From positions 1 to 47,714 of the forward strand of contig CAMBDS010000022.1 in the NCBI GenBank assembly GCA_945865405.1: a stretch of 47,714 nucleotides of DNA, read 5' to 3'. The stretch comes from Caldithrix abyssi DSM 13497 (GTDB taxonomy: Bacteria; Electryoneota; AABM5-125-24; Hatepunaeales; Hatepunaeaceae). The notes under the pieces were generated by a model, which was given only the letters and a program-made list of their open reading frames with translations, was not told the origin of the DNA and did not search any database. The position numbers and the translations under genes were made by a program. The first letter of the stretch is position 1. Every line of letters starts with the position of its first letter. Of this stretch, positions 7,775-17,470 are shown piece by piece.

Positions 7775-9258
7775 GCGAACGCGCCCAAATAGATAACTTT
7801 ACCGAACTTGGTCTTGTTGAGAGACGCGAAGCGCTTGCCGTTGGTAAGTTCGATTTAGTGAAAGAGGTACGAAGGCTCTCTGCCAAAATCGAAGCCAAAT
7901 CGGTCTTGAATGCTTTTCTTGAAACGACGGATGAGTTGGCGGTTGAGTGCACAAGCAAGCTTGCGCACTCCGAAGAAGCTTTTCCCCTTCGTGGAGTGGT
8001 CCTTGCGGTAAAGGATAACATTGCTCTAAAGGACCATCAGCTTACCTGTGCATCGAAGATTTTGGATGGCTACAAAAGCCTCTTTACTTCGACGGCGTTG
8101 CAGAGGTTGAGCGATGCGGGAGTCGTCATCATCGGCAAGACGAACCTCGACGAGTTTGCGATGGGGTCTTCGACCGAGCACTCAGCGTTCGGGCCGTCAC
8201 TCAATCCATTTGACAATTCGCGAGTACCCGGCGGGTCATCGGGCGGTTCTGCGGCGGCTGTTGCGGCGGGACTGGCAACGGCAAGCCTCGGATCGGAAAC
8301 AGGGGGATCGGTAAGGCAGCCGGCGGCATTTTGCGGACTTGTTGGCATCAAACCGACTTACGGTAGAATAAGCCGCTACGGACTGGTGGCGTTCGGCTCA
8401 TCTCTCGACCAGATTGGGGTTATGGCAAGGACGACCTATGAGTGCGCCAAAGTCTTCGAGACGATGGCGGGGCACGACCCTCTCGACAATACAAGCTCGC
8501 CTGTGCCCGTTCCAGACTGCGCAGGCAATCTTGACCGACCATTAAAGGGCTTAAGAGTAGGATTGCCACGCGAATACCGCGAGGGAACTATCCAGCCGGA
8601 AGTTGCTAACTCAGTCGAACGTGCCGCCAAGGTGCTGAAAGAAATGGGCGCTACCATTACTGAATGCTCTCTACCCCACACAAAGTACGCAATTCCTGTC
8701 TATTACATCCTTGCTCCAGCAGAAGCGTCGTCTAATTTGGCGCGGTATGACGGAGTGCGGTATGGATTGAGAAGAGGAACACCCCCCCCTACCCCCCCCG
8801 CAAGCGGTGGGGAGGTCGCCCCCCCCCTACCCCCAATTGAGGATATCATTCGAGCGTCCCGTCAAGCTGGATTTGGGGCAGAAGTTAAGCGGCGAATCAT
8901 GCTGGGGACTTACGTTTTGTCGTCAGGATATTATGATGCTTACTACTTGAAGGCGCAAAAAGTGAGACGGTTGATCCGGCAGGATTTTCTGAATGTCTTT
9001 GATGACTTCGATTTGCTGTTGACTCCGACAACACCAACCACCGCCTTCAAGTTTGGCGAAAAGACCGCCGATCCGATAGCTATGTACCTTTCGGATATCT
9101 TCACGGCTCCGGCAAATCTGGCGGGAGTTCCGGCTATTTCGGTGCCGTTCGGCTTCGACGACAAGGGCCTGCCGATTGGCATCCAGTTGATGGCGGCGGA
9201 TTTTCGAGAGGATTTGTTGTTTCAGGTGGCGCATCAGCTCGAGGGGGTTGCGCAATGA
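7771..9258 (+). CDS. gatA: Glutamyl-tRNA(Gln) amidotransferase subunit A, with a repeat-derived insert
   Basis: Amidase subunit that frees ammonia from glutamine to convert Glu-tRNA(Gln) to Gln-tRNA(Gln). It has 495 residues. The catalytic triad is visible: Lys81 (VLAVKDN), Ser156 (PGGSSGGS) and Ser180 (ETGGSVRQPA). The C-terminal half has EVKRRIMLGTYVLSSGYYDAYY. Between YDGVRYGLRR and IEDIIRASRQAGFG (residues ~337-355) there is an unusual Pro/Gly-rich stretch encoded by a C-rich repeat (8779-8834) that also occurs between genes. The TTG start overlaps tatA; the stop overlaps the ATG of gatB. Confidence 0.96.
   Translation: MSERAQIDNFTELGLVERREALAVGKFDLVKEVRRLSAKIEAKSVLNAFLETTDELAVECTSKLAHSEEAFPLRGVVLAVKDNIALKDHQLTCASKILDGYKSLFTSTALQRLSDAGVVIIGKTNLDEFAMGSSTEHSAFGPSLNPFDNSRVPGGSSGGSAAAVAAGLATASLGSETGGSVRQPAAFCGLVGIKPTYGRISRYGLVAFGSSLDQIGVMARTTYECAKVFETMAGHDPLDNTSSPVPVPDCAGNLDRPLKGLRVGLPREYREGTIQPEVANSVERAAKVLKEMGATITECSLPHTKYAIPVYYILAPAEASSNLARYDGVRYGLRRGTPPPTPPASGGEVAPPLPPIEDIIRASRQAGFGAEVKRRIMLGTYVLSSGYYDAYYLKAQKVRRLIRQDFLNVFDDFDLLLTPTTPTTAFKFGEKTADPIAMYLSDIFTAPANLAGVPAISVPFGFDDKGLPIGIQLMAADFREDLLFQVAHQLEGVAQ
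8779..8834. repeat. C-rich palindromic repeat inserted in frame in gatA
   Basis: Two C-rich arms (acacccccccctacccccc and gccccccccctaccccc) surround a small inverted repeat, ccccgcaagcggtgggg. It encodes GTPPPTPPASGGEVAPPLPP. The same word type (ccctaccccccccgcaa...gggga) occurs between genes at 40737-40768, and a close relative lies in the Omp85-like gene at 34289-34330. The base composition is unlike the rest of gatA. Confidence 0.8.
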
Positions 9259-10676
9259 GCGATTACGCTGTTACCATCGGGCTCGAAGTCCATGCTCAAC
9301 TTCTGACCAACACCAAGATGTTTTGCGGTTGCAAAGCGTCCTATGGCGCGGCTCATAACAGTCTTACCTGCCCGGTCTGTATGGGACTGCCGGGAGCATT
9401 GCCTATGCCGAATCGTCGGGCAATTGAGATGGCGGTGAAGGTGGGTCTGGCGACTGGATCAACAATCACGCGAGCAACGAAGTTCGACCGGAAAAACTAC
9501 TTCTATCCCGATCTGCCGAAAGGCTACCAGATCAGCCAGTTCGACAAGCCGATCTGCGCGGGCGGAAGCATGGAAATTCGCGGATTATTTGGTGTTAAAC
9601 GAGTCGGAATCACGAGGATTCATCTTGAGGAAGACGCAGGAAAATCACAGCATGGGGACGACGACGGGACTCTTATCGACCTGAATCGATGCGGAGTGCC
9701 GCTGATCGAGATCGTCTCGGAACCGGATATGTCGTCACCGGAAGAGGCATATGCTTACTTGATGGAGATTCGGCGGCTGGTGCGGTGGCTAGAGGTGTGC
9801 GACGGGAACCTTGAGGAGGGAAGCCTGCGGTGCGATGCCAACATCTCGGTTGCGCCGGAGGGTGAGCGAGGCGTTCCGGTTGAGATCAAAAACCTGAACA
9901 GCTTCCACGGGGTGGAGAAAGCGATCCGCTACGAGATCGAGCGGCAGTCGGAGGTCGTTCGGAACGGGGGCAAGATCTCGCGGATGACGCTGCTTTGGGA
10001 CTCTGACAAAGGTGAGACTCGCGTCATGCGCACGAAAGAAGCGGCTCACGACTACCGTTACTTCCCGGAGCCCGATCTTGTCGAGTTGTCGATCAGCGAC
10101 CAGATGATGGCAGAGGCGCATGAAGCTTCACCGGAGTATCCGTGGGTCAGACGTGAGCGGTATGTTGGGATCGGCGTCAAGCCCGACGACGCCGATGTGC
10201 TGACTGCCGAGAAGGAGTTTGGCGAGTATTTCGAGGAAGTGTTTGCCGGCTGTAACAACGAGGCTCCCCGCGCTGTCAGGTGGGTGATTGGCGAGGCACT
10301 TCGTTGGCGGAAGGAGCTTGGCGGGGGTGAACGGTTCGTTGTGAGCGCCTATGCGACGGCTGAGGTGGCGGGGCTTGAAGCATCGGGCAAGATTTCGGGG
10401 CTGGCGGCGAAGACTGTTTACGAAGAGATGGCTCGCACCGGAAGGTCTGACCCGGCAATGATCGTGAAGGAGAAGGGGCTGGAGCAGGTGTCAGACACAG
10501 GCGCGCTGGAGGCGGTCATTACCAAGATCATCGAAGATAACCCGAAAGAGGTTGAGCGGTATCGGGGCGGGGACATGAAGCTGAAGGGGTTCTTCGTCGG
10601 GCAGGTGATGAAGGCGATGGGCGGCAAAGCCGACCCGAAAGCGACCGGGGAGATTTTGGGAAGGTTGCTGGGGTAG
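9255..10676 (+). CDS. gatB: Aspartyl/glutamyl-tRNA amidotransferase subunit B
   Basis: Kinase/tRNA-binding subunit of GatCAB, which phosphorylates Glu-tRNA(Gln) before amidation. It has 473 residues. The N-terminal GLEVHAQLLTNTKMFCGC with CPVCMGLPGALP (zinc cysteines), FDRKNYFYPDLPKGYQISQ, and HLEEDAGKSQH are all canonical. The C-terminal helical tail ends with FFVGQVMKAMGGKADPK. ATG overlaps the gatA stop (ATGA). gatC is not seen in the window. Confidence 0.97.
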   Translation: MSDYAVTIGLEVHAQLLTNTKMFCGCKASYGAAHNSLTCPVCMGLPGALPMPNRRAIEMAVKVGLATGSTITRATKFDRKNYFYPDLPKGYQISQFDKPICAGGSMEIRGLFGVKRVGITRIHLEEDAGKSQHGDDDGTLIDLNRCGVPLIEIVSEPDMSSPEEAYAYLMEIRRLVRWLEVCDGNLEEGSLRCDANISVAPEGERGVPVEIKNLNSFHGVEKAIRYEIERQSEVVRNGGKISRMTLLWDSDKGETRVMRTKEAAHDYRYFPEPDLVELSISDQMMAEAHEASPEYPWVRRERYVGIGVKPDDADVLTAEKEFGEYFEEVFAGCNNEAPRAVRWVIGEALRWRKELGGGERFVVSAYATAEVAGLEASGKISGLAAKTVYEEMARTGRSDPAMIVKEKGLEQVSDTGALEAVITKIIEDNPKEVERYRGGDMKLKGFFVGQVMKAMGGKADPKATGEILGRLLG

Positions 10677-10733
10677 GGCTCCAATAAACTCATTAGTATC
10701 ATTGAATGATCACCACAATATTCTGAGAAAAAC

Positions 10734-11635
10734 ATGGCAGTCCCGCCGTTTCAAAAATTCTTTCTTCCGTTCCTCAAGCTTCTTAATGATGGCAACGAGC
10801 ATGGGTGGAACGAAATCCGTCAGATTGTATCGAATCAATTTGGTTTGACAAATGAAGATTTAAAGGATTTAGTTCCAAGTGGCCGACAATCGAGGTTTCA
10901 TATAGGCTTTACTGGACCAAGACACATCTATTTAAAGCTGGATTGATTGAAAATACCTCTCACGGAAGATTCAAGATAACTGCTATTGGATCTGACTACC
11001 TTTCATCCGATCCTAGCGAATTAAATCTAAGTATCCTAAGACGTTATCCAGCATTTAGAAATTTCCGAGGTATTCAATTTGAACAGAGCAATGTCGAGGA
11101 ACTTAATACAGAAATTACCTTAACCCCAGAGGAGCAAATTGCAACAAGTTACCAGACGCTCCGCAATAGCTTGGCCCAAGACCTCCTTGAGAAAGTAAAA
11201 GTCTGTGATCCAAATTTCTTTGAAAACTTGGTACTAGATTTATTGGTCGCCATGGGATATGGTGGTTCAATGCGAGATGCTCAGAACGTTGGTAGAAGTG
11301 GAGACGGCGGTATTGATGGCATTATTAAGGAAGATCGACTAGGTTTAGACATAATCTATGTTCAAGCAAAACGATGGCAAGGTGCAATACCTAGTCACGC
11401 GGTGCGGGATTTCATTGGAGCACTTACAATCAAAGGTGCGAAAAAGGGTGTATTCATTGCCACTTCAAAATTTCCTGCGGGCGCGGTTGAACAACTCTCA
11501 CGCGCCAACCAACAGATCATCCTTATTGACGGAGAACAGCTTGCAGGGTATATGATCGACTACGGAGTTGGCGTAAAAGATATTGCCAATTATACTCTTA
11601 AGAAAATTGATCTTGACTATTTTATTGAGGAGTAG
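10734..11635 (+). pseudogene. mrr: Mrr-type restriction endonuclease, split by one frameshift
   Basis: Type IV restriction enzyme family that cuts modified DNA. The first part (10734-10946) is the N-terminal winged-helix Mrr domain (FLPFLKLLNDGNEHGWNEI, LVPSGRQSRF). The second (10943-11635) has the Mrr nuclease core with GDGGIDGII and VQAKRW (D...QxK). Adding one A near 10902 after FH joins the frames: it reads NRLYWTKTHLFKAGLIE, which matches the Mrr family across the junction and restores about 300 residues, the normal length. No slippery heptamer is apparent, so this is either a disabling mutation or an assembly error. The region is AT-richer than its neighbours, suggesting acquisition. 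Confidence 0.88.
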
Positions 11636-11679
11636 CTTGAGTATCAAAGTCATAACTCTCTAAGAAATAATTAGTTTAA

Positions 11680-11721
11680 ATCCCCGCCTTCGCGGGGATG
11701 ACGGCGACTAAAGTCGCCGGT
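11680..11721. repeat. Two adjacent hairpins before smc
   Basis: ATCCCCGC-cttc-GCGGGGAT (11680-11699) with tail gacgg, then CGGCGACT-aa-AGTCGCCG (11702-11719) with tail GTAC. The first resembles the hairpin-plus-gatga family at 2448; the second has the GTAC tail. A low-complexity stretch, tttacacctttacacattt and so on, runs from 11730 to the smc start and looks like the reverse complement of the gtaaaat-type runs at 2388 and 3208. The hairpins may also end mrr transcription. Confidence 0.7.
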
Positions 11722-11781
11722 ACCCGGTTTTACACCTTTACACATTTACACTTTCTAACTTTCACACTTTTAACACTATAA

Positions 11782-14700
11782 ATGTTCATCTCCCGTCTTG
11801 AATTGAGCGGCTTCAAGTCGTTCGCCTCGAAAACAGGACTCGATTTCCGCCCCGGAGTTATGGCGGTCGTCGGGCCGAACGGCTGCGGCAAGACCAATAT
11901 CGTCGATGCCGTGCGCTGGGTGCTGGGAGAACAACGTACCGGAGCTCTGCGCGCCGAGCGGATGGAATCGGTCATCTTCAACGGTACCGCCAAACGCCGC
12001 CCGGTCGGCATGGCAGAGGTGACGCTGACCGTCGAGAACGACCGGGGACTGCTGCCATCTGCGTTCACCCAGGTCGAAATCACCCGCCGCCTCTTCCGCT
12101 CAGGTGAGAGCGAGTACCTGATCAACCGCACCCCCTCCCGCCTACGCGACATTCAAGACCTCTTTGTCGATACCGGATTCGGACATTCTACCTACTCTAT
12201 CATCGAACTGTCAATGGTCGAAGGGATCATCTCAGGGCCCTCGGAGTCGCGGCGTGCACTCTTCGAGGAAGCGGCTGGCGTGGCCAAGTTCAAGTCGCGT
12301 CGCAACGCCGCAGAGCGTCGGCTTGAATCGACCAAAGAGGCTCTTGAACGGTTGAAGGACGTGTATAACGAGGTCGAGAAAAGCTACCAGACATTGAAGC
12401 GGCAATCGAGCCGCGCCCGTCGTTATCAATCACTCTCTCGCGCTCTACAACTGAGGCTTATCGCTGACCTTGCCCGCGAAAGGCTTGGGATTGTCGCCCG
12501 CCGCCAGCCAATTGAAGTTCGACTCTTTGAGATCGAAAAAATCCTGCTCGAAGCCGAAAGCGCCTCGTCCCGACTCTCGACCGAACTGCTGACACTTGAA
12601 GCGGCTGAGATTAACCTTGATGGCAAGATTGGTCGCGCCCAAGAGTCGTCCAAACGGGTTGAACGGCGAGAGGCGGAACTGGATGGCGAGCTTGCTCTCG
12701 TGAAGCAGCGGTCGCGGCAACTGACTGCTGACGCAGACAGCGCGGTCAGGCGAATTGCTGAATTGAAGGCTCTGATCGAGACCTCGTCGAGCAATGATGT
12801 CGCTGCCAAAGCGGAAGCCGAACAGTTGACAGCTTTGTTGAAGGATCTCGAAAAGAAGCGTCACGAACTCGCCGAAGAAGCCTTGGTCACCACCGTCAAT
12901 GTGGGGGATGCTCGCAAAGTCGTCGAACAGCTCCAACTAAAAGAAGCAGAACTGGCACGGAAACTTTCGACAGAGACGGCGATCTCGAAGAGGACGGCTG
13001 AGGAGCGAGCACGAATAGTAGCTTCACTTTATTCGGCGAATCAGCGTAAAGACGATCTTGGCAAGCGTTCTACAGAACTGACGGTAAAATTACGGGACGT
13101 AGAATCGACCCTTCAAACAACCGAAGCGGCTCTAATAACGGTCAAAGCAGAATGGGAAGAGACTGCCAAAGCATTGGAGACTGCGCGGAAATCTCATGTC
13201 GAAGCTCAAAGCGCCTTTATTAAGGCACGTGCCGAGGCTGAGACGACGAGCCGCAACCTTACTGCTCATCAGTCACGTGGGACTTTCCTGAGTGGTCTTC
13301 CGAAGGCTGTTCAGGCAACGGCTTCCGGTAAAAATCTGCTGACTGTCGCCGCACGCATCCACTCCAAGCCGGAACATCGCGCCGCTATTGCGGCGGCTCT
13401 CAGACCGATCCTTGAAGCGATTGACCTAACGGACCTTGGAACGGCTGTCGATCTGGCAGGAAAACTCAGCAAGGGCGAGGCAGCACTATTGCGGATACCA
13501 ACCTCAGTCAAAGGTGTCATATCTTCCAGAAAAGTCCCTGACGGCTTGACGCCACTCGCCACGCTCATCGAGGGTGAAGGTGAGTTTGAGCAATTTCTTA
13601 AGAACCGTCTTTCTGACGTCTATCTTGCGATAGATCGTTCGGAATTGATGCGACATTCCGGATGGGCTGTTCTCGAAGGCGCAAGGCTTGTGACGACTGC
13701 CGGCGAGATGCTCGAGAGCGACGGAGTATTACACGCCGGGAGCATCGACCCCGAAGGCTATCGAGTCGGATGGGAAAGCGGCTTGAAGCAGTTACAAAAG
13801 TCTTCAAATGAGTTTAGTAAAGCGTCAGACGATGCCTCCGTGAATTTTAGGGCATCCGAAGCTTCTCTTGCAGCTTCTGATCAAAGCTTCAATAAGGCGC
13901 GAACAACACTCCAGAAGACCGAAGACGATCTTGCTGCGATCCGGCGAACGACTAACAATTTGGGGTCGGAGCTTCAACAGGTCAATTCGAGGTTGAAGGA
14001 GACTATTGAGGAGCTACAACGTGTTGAGGCGGCTTCAAACTCCCTGCCAGCTATCGATGCAAACGACACAGTGTCGCTCAAAGCACTTGGCGACGATCAC
14101 GCGTCCGTTACTTCGGCTAAGAAGGAAGCGTCTGAGAAGCTAACCCAGCTCGAAACGGAACAGCGACGGACGGCTCAAAGTATAACAGTTAATGCCGCCG
14201 AACTCGCAAGGACGGGAGAACGACTCAACCAGTCAGTTTCTCGCAGCCACTCTGCAGCGCAGGCAGTGACATCATCGACGAAACAGCTTGCGGAACTCGA
14301 AGCAAAGAACGCAGGATTGGGCGAGGAACAGCGGCGGACCGCTCAGGCAATCGAAAATCTCGATGCACAACTGGGGCTGGTTCGCAGAGAAAAAGGCGAA
14401 TTGACTGGAGCACTGGAATCGGCAAGGGCTGAAAAGGGCGAGAAATCACGACGCAAACAGACCGTTAATCAGGAGTTGAAGCTGGCGCAGGAAACTCTGC
14501 GCAAAGTAACTGAAGAGCGCAATCATCTCGAAATAGAAGGTGTTTCGGGACGCGAAAGACTGAAAGAGATTGACCGTCGTTTGGTCGAGGATGCCGGAAC
14601 CCAACCCGAGGCGATTGTACCGGAGACTCCGACTCGCGCAGAAGATGAATTGCAAACTCTGGAATTGGGCGATGTTTCACTGGAACAAATCAAGATTCGC

Positions 14701-15327
14701 ATTCAGTCGCTCGGACCGGTAAATATGTTGGCACTGGAAGAGCTTGAACAGGTTGAGGAGCGTTACAAATTCCTTACCGATCAACGCAAAGACCTCGAAG
14801 GTGGCGTCGAATTGCTGACCGAAACAATCGACCGTATCAATCATGAAGCCCGTCGTCGATTTCGCGAGACCTTCGAGCAAGTTGAAAGGAATTTTCAACA
14901 ACTTTTCCGTACTCTCTTTGAAGGTGGCGAAGCGCGCATTACATTAGAGGGTGGAGATCCGTTGGAGTCGGACATCAAAATCTGGGCAACTCCATCGGGG
15001 AAAAAGCTACAGGGACTGCCGATGTTGTCGGGAGGTGAGAAGGCGCTGACGGCGATTTCTCTGTTGTTTGCCATTTATATGGTTCGCCCAAGTCCGTTTT
15101 GTATATTGGATGAAGTCGATGCGCCGCTTGACGACGCCAACGTGGCACGGTACAACCGGTTGATTCGGGAATTCTCAGTCAATACCCAATTCATGATCGT
15201 CACTCACAATAAACGGTCGATGGAAGCAGCAGACAACCTCTTTGGCGTCACCCTCGCAGAGGACGGAGCATCGCAACTTGTCTCGGTTCGTCTCGGATCA
15301 AGCGAGTCCGTGGCACCAACCAATTGA
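11782..15327 (+). CDS. smc: Chromosome segregation ATPase SMC
   Basis: Condensin-type ATPase that compacts and segregates the chromosome. The 1181 residues match the usual bacterial length. Walker A is GPNGCGKT at residues 31-38. Long coiled coils span about 165-495 and 665-1000, flanking a divergent hinge near 498-662. The C-terminal head has LSGGEKAL near 1081, Walker B CILDEVDAPLD near 1105 and the H-loop IVTHNK. ATG is preceded by a low-complexity sequence without a strong ribosome site. scpA and scpB are not in the window. Confidence 0.97.
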   Translation: MFISRLELSGFKSFASKTGLDFRPGVMAVVGPNGCGKTNIVDAVRWVLGEQRTGALRAERMESVIFNGTAKRRPVGMAEVTLTVENDRGLLPSAFTQVEITRRLFRSGESEYLINRTPSRLRDIQDLFVDTGFGHSTYSIIELSMVEGIISGPSESRRALFEEAAGVAKFKSRRNAAERRLESTKEALERLKDVYNEVEKSYQTLKRQSSRARRYQSLSRALQLRLIADLARERLGIVARRQPIEVRLFEIEKILLEAESASSRLSTELLTLEAAEINLDGKIGRAQESSKRVERREAELDGELALVKQRSRQLTADADSAVRRIAELKALIETSSSNDVAAKAEAEQLTALLKDLEKKRHELAEEALVTTVNVGDARKVVEQLQLKEAELARKLSTETAISKRTAEERARIVASLYSANQRKDDLGKRSTELTVKLRDVESTLQTTEAALITVKAEWEETAKALETARKSHVEAQSAFIKARAEAETTSRNLTAHQSRGTFLSGLPKAVQATASGKNLLTVAARIHSKPEHRAAIAAALRPILEAIDLTDLGTAVDLAGKLSKGEAALLRIPTSVKGVISSRKVPDGLTPLATLIEGEGEFEQFLKNRLSDVYLAIDRSELMRHSGWAVLEGARLVTTAGEMLESDGVLHAGSIDPEGYRVGWESGLKQLQKSSNEFSKASDDASVNFRASEASLAASDQSFNKARTTLQKTEDDLAAIRRTTNNLGSELQQVNSRLKETIEELQRVEAASNSLPAIDANDTVSLKALGDDHASVTSAKKEASEKLTQLETEQRRTAQSITVNAAELARTGERLNQSVSRSHSAAQAVTSSTKQLAELEAKNAGLGEEQRRTAQAIENLDAQLGLVRREKGELTGALESARAEKGEKSRRKQTVNQELKLAQETLRKVTEERNHLEIEGVSGRERLKEIDRRLVEDAGTQPEAIVPETPTRAEDELQTLELGDVSLEQIKIRIQSLGPVNMLALEELEQVEERYKFLTDQRKDLEGGVELLTETIDRINHEARRRFRETFEQVERNFQQLFRTLFEGGEARITLEGGDPLESDIKIWATPSGKKLQGLPMLSGGEKALTAISLLFAIYMVRPSPFCILDEVDAPLDDANVARYNRLIREFSVNTQFMIVTHNKRSMEAADNLFGVTLAEDGASQLVSVRLGSSESVAPTN

Positions 15328-15358
15328 AAGTCGAAGTGATTTAGTAAGTCGATAAAAG

Positions 15359-16708
15359 ATGAGCAACTTCAAAAATAGCATGCTTTTGACTCTGGCACTT
15401 GTGTCGGCACAGGGCTTTTTCTCAGTCGTAATTGGCTCCGATCTGACTATCGACGCTCTGACTTTCAAGGCAGATAGCGGACGGGTTTACCTTGAATTGC
15501 ACTTCGATTTGCCACGAAGCGCGCTGACTCACGCCAAATCTGAAGGCGGCTGGTTCGGAGCTGCAAACTTCGAGGTATTGATCGAACGAGATTCTGTGGC
15601 TTTGGCGCAGGATGAGTGGCGCGTTGAAGATGTTGCAGCTACCCCAGAAGCGCTTGCATCGGGACAACGGATTGTTGATGCCCGAATCTACCAAATGCTG
15701 CCGGGAACCTATCAGATTCTTGTTTCTGTTACAGACTCTCTCTCTTGCACAAGGACGGTTCGTTCCAAAACGGTCGAAGTTGAGCCCTACCCTGTAGGAA
15801 GATTCAGCTTCTCAGACATACAACTCGCCCAACATGTGGTCGAGGGCAACATTCATCCACGCTTCGACAGAGGCGGATTTTCAATAATCCCGAACCCTCG
15901 TAAACTCTACGCGCCTCCTGCTCCGGTAAATTACTATCTCGAAATTTATCCAACCATTGGTGATACCCTACCGCATGATTATCGGATTTCGCCCTCCATC
16001 CTGCTCAACTCGACTGGAATATTGCGGACCCTTCCTGCAATAAAACGATCCGGAAGCGGACCGATTGCGGTCATTGATACGTTTTCCATAGCCGGTTTAC
16101 CTGGCGACACCTACTTCTTCCAACTCGAAATCACCTCAGAAAACTCCAGCTTCACTCGCAATACTAAATTCTACGTATTTCTTCCTGATAGCCTTATTGC
16201 TGTCACGCCAGAGGAAAACTACGACAGTCTTGCAATAATTGAAGAGTTTGAGCAGGTTGGATTCCTTTTGACTCGCGAACAGGTTGCGGAAGCGAATAAA
16301 ATGAGAATCAAAGGGAAAGCGCAATTCCTGAAGCAACTTTGGCGTCGGTACGATGACGATCCTAAAACACCCGAAGTTCCCTTAAGAAAAGTGTTCCGTA
16401 CCCGTGTCAAGGAGGCAGATGACCGCTGGACAAACTCCAGATCAGTCGGGCACGAGACTGACCGGGGGCGAATTTACGTGATCCATGGCGAGCCGGATGA
16501 TCGGGAGATTCATACCCTCGACAGCCATGCAAAGCCCTACGAAACTTGGACTTATAATAGTTTGCAGGGCGGGGTTCTGTTTGCGTTTGTCGATAGAAGC
16601 GCGTTGGGGGAATTCACGTTGGTTCATTCGACCTTTCAGGGAGAAGTGTTCAACCCCGGCTGGTACGAGAACTATGTTGTTAAAAGCACTGTTGATACTC
16701 GAAAATAA
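15359..16708 (+). CDS. GWxTD-domain secreted protein
   Basis: 449 residues beginning with a signal peptide (about residues 1-27). The C-terminal third carries the GWxTD domain known mainly from FCB-group and related bacteria: DRGRIYVIHGEPDD near 368-381, then KPYETWTY and the hydrophobic FAFVDRS strand. The eponymous motif is here GHETD (Gly364-Asp368), with His in place of Trp. The N-terminal half resembles beta-sandwich modules (LYLELHFDL-like strands). Function is unknown in the family; periplasmic or surface location is likely. ATG follows the smc stop by 31 bases. It may be co-transcribed with the ABC ATPase that begins right after. Confidence 0.88.
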   Translation: MSNFKNSMLLTLALVSAQGFFSVVIGSDLTIDALTFKADSGRVYLELHFDLPRSALTHAKSEGGWFGAANFEVLIERDSVALAQDEWRVEDVAATPEALASGQRIVDARIYQMLPGTYQILVSVTDSLSCTRTVRSKTVEVEPYPVGRFSFSDIQLAQHVVEGNIHPRFDRGGFSIIPNPRKLYAPPAPVNYYLEIYPTIGDTLPHDYRISPSILLNSTGILRTLPAIKRSGSGPIAVIDTFSIAGLPGDTYFFQLEITSENSSFTRNTKFYVFLPDSLIAVTPEENYDSLAIIEEFEQVGFLLTREQVAEANKMRIKGKAQFLKQLWRRYDDDPKTPEVPLRKVFRTRVKEADDRWTNSRSVGHETDRGRIYVIHGEPDDREIHTLDSHAKPYETWTYNSLQGGVLFAFVDRSALGEFTLVHSTFQGEVFNPGWYENYVVKSTVDTRK

Positions 16709-16735
16709 GAGGAGCCTGACGCGAGCCGTACATTA

Positions 16736-17470
16736 ATTGAAGTCCGTGACCTGGTGAAAACCTATCAGGATCGTAAGCGAGGTTCTGTTCAAGCTGTGAA
16801 AGGCATCTCTTTTCAAGCCTACGCAGGTGAGATTTACGGCTTGCTGGGGCCCAACGGCGCAGGCAAAACCACAGCTATGCGCATGCTGGCGACAATATTG
16901 CAACCCACATCCGGCACTGTCAGCCTTGGTGGAAAGGACGTCGTCAAAGATCCCGACGGGGCGCGACAGCAATTTGGCTTCATGTCGGGCGATACAGGGC
17001 TCTATCAACGGCTTTCCGCCAGAGAAATGATTGCTTACTTTGGCCAGCTTTATGGAATGAAGAAAACCGAGATCGACCTAAGGTTGGAGACGCTGAAGGA
17101 GAGGCTCGATATGGGCACTTTCTTTGACCGTCGCTGTGGAAAGCTCTCGACGGGGCAAAAACAGAAGGTCTCGATAGCCCGGACAGTGGTCCACGACCCA
17201 CCTATCTTGATCCTCGACGAACCGACTTCGGGGCTCGACGTCCTTGCGGCAAGAAACATCGTCTCGTTTATCCGATCGGCTCGCGACGAGGGGAAATGCG
17301 TCATCCTCTCTACCCACGATATGGGTGAAGCGAGCAGACTTTGCGACAGAGTCGGAGTTATCCACAACGGGCTACTGGCAACCGAGGGGACAAAGGCGGA
17401 ACTGCTTGAAAGATTTCAGGCCAACGATCTCGAAGAGGTCTTTTTGCGTGCAGTCGGAGAGACCATTTGA
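16736..17470 (+). CDS. ABC transporter ATP-binding protein, NatA-like
   Basis: ATPase of the NatA/Na+-export class. Walker A is GPNGAGKTT, the signature LSTGQKQKVSIAR, Walker B ILILDEPTSGLD and the H-loop STHD. The first conventional start is GTG at 16754, but homology (IEVRDLVKTY) begins earlier in the same frame, which is open back to the stop of the previous gene and lacks ATG, GTG or TTG. ATT at 16736 is given here as a tentative start; initiation is unresolved. No NatB-type permease is next to it, so its membrane partner must be elsewhere. The stop overlaps the tusA start. Confidence 0.85.
   Translation: MEVRDLVKTYQDRKRGSVQAVKGISFQAYAGEIYGLLGPNGAGKTTAMRMLATILQPTSGTVSLGGKDVVKDPDGARQQFGFMSGDTGLYQRLSAREMIAYFGQLYGMKKTEIDLRLETLKERLDMGTFFDRRCGKLSTGQKQKVSIARTVVHDPPILILDEPTSGLDVLAARNIVSFIRSARDEGKCVILSTHDMGEASRLCDRVGVIHNGLLATEGTKAELLERFQANDLEEVFLRAVGETI

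Noticed and set aside
10895..10950. Programmed frameshift in mrr
   Set aside because: No slippery heptamer or stimulating structure is visible; a single-base loss explains it better.
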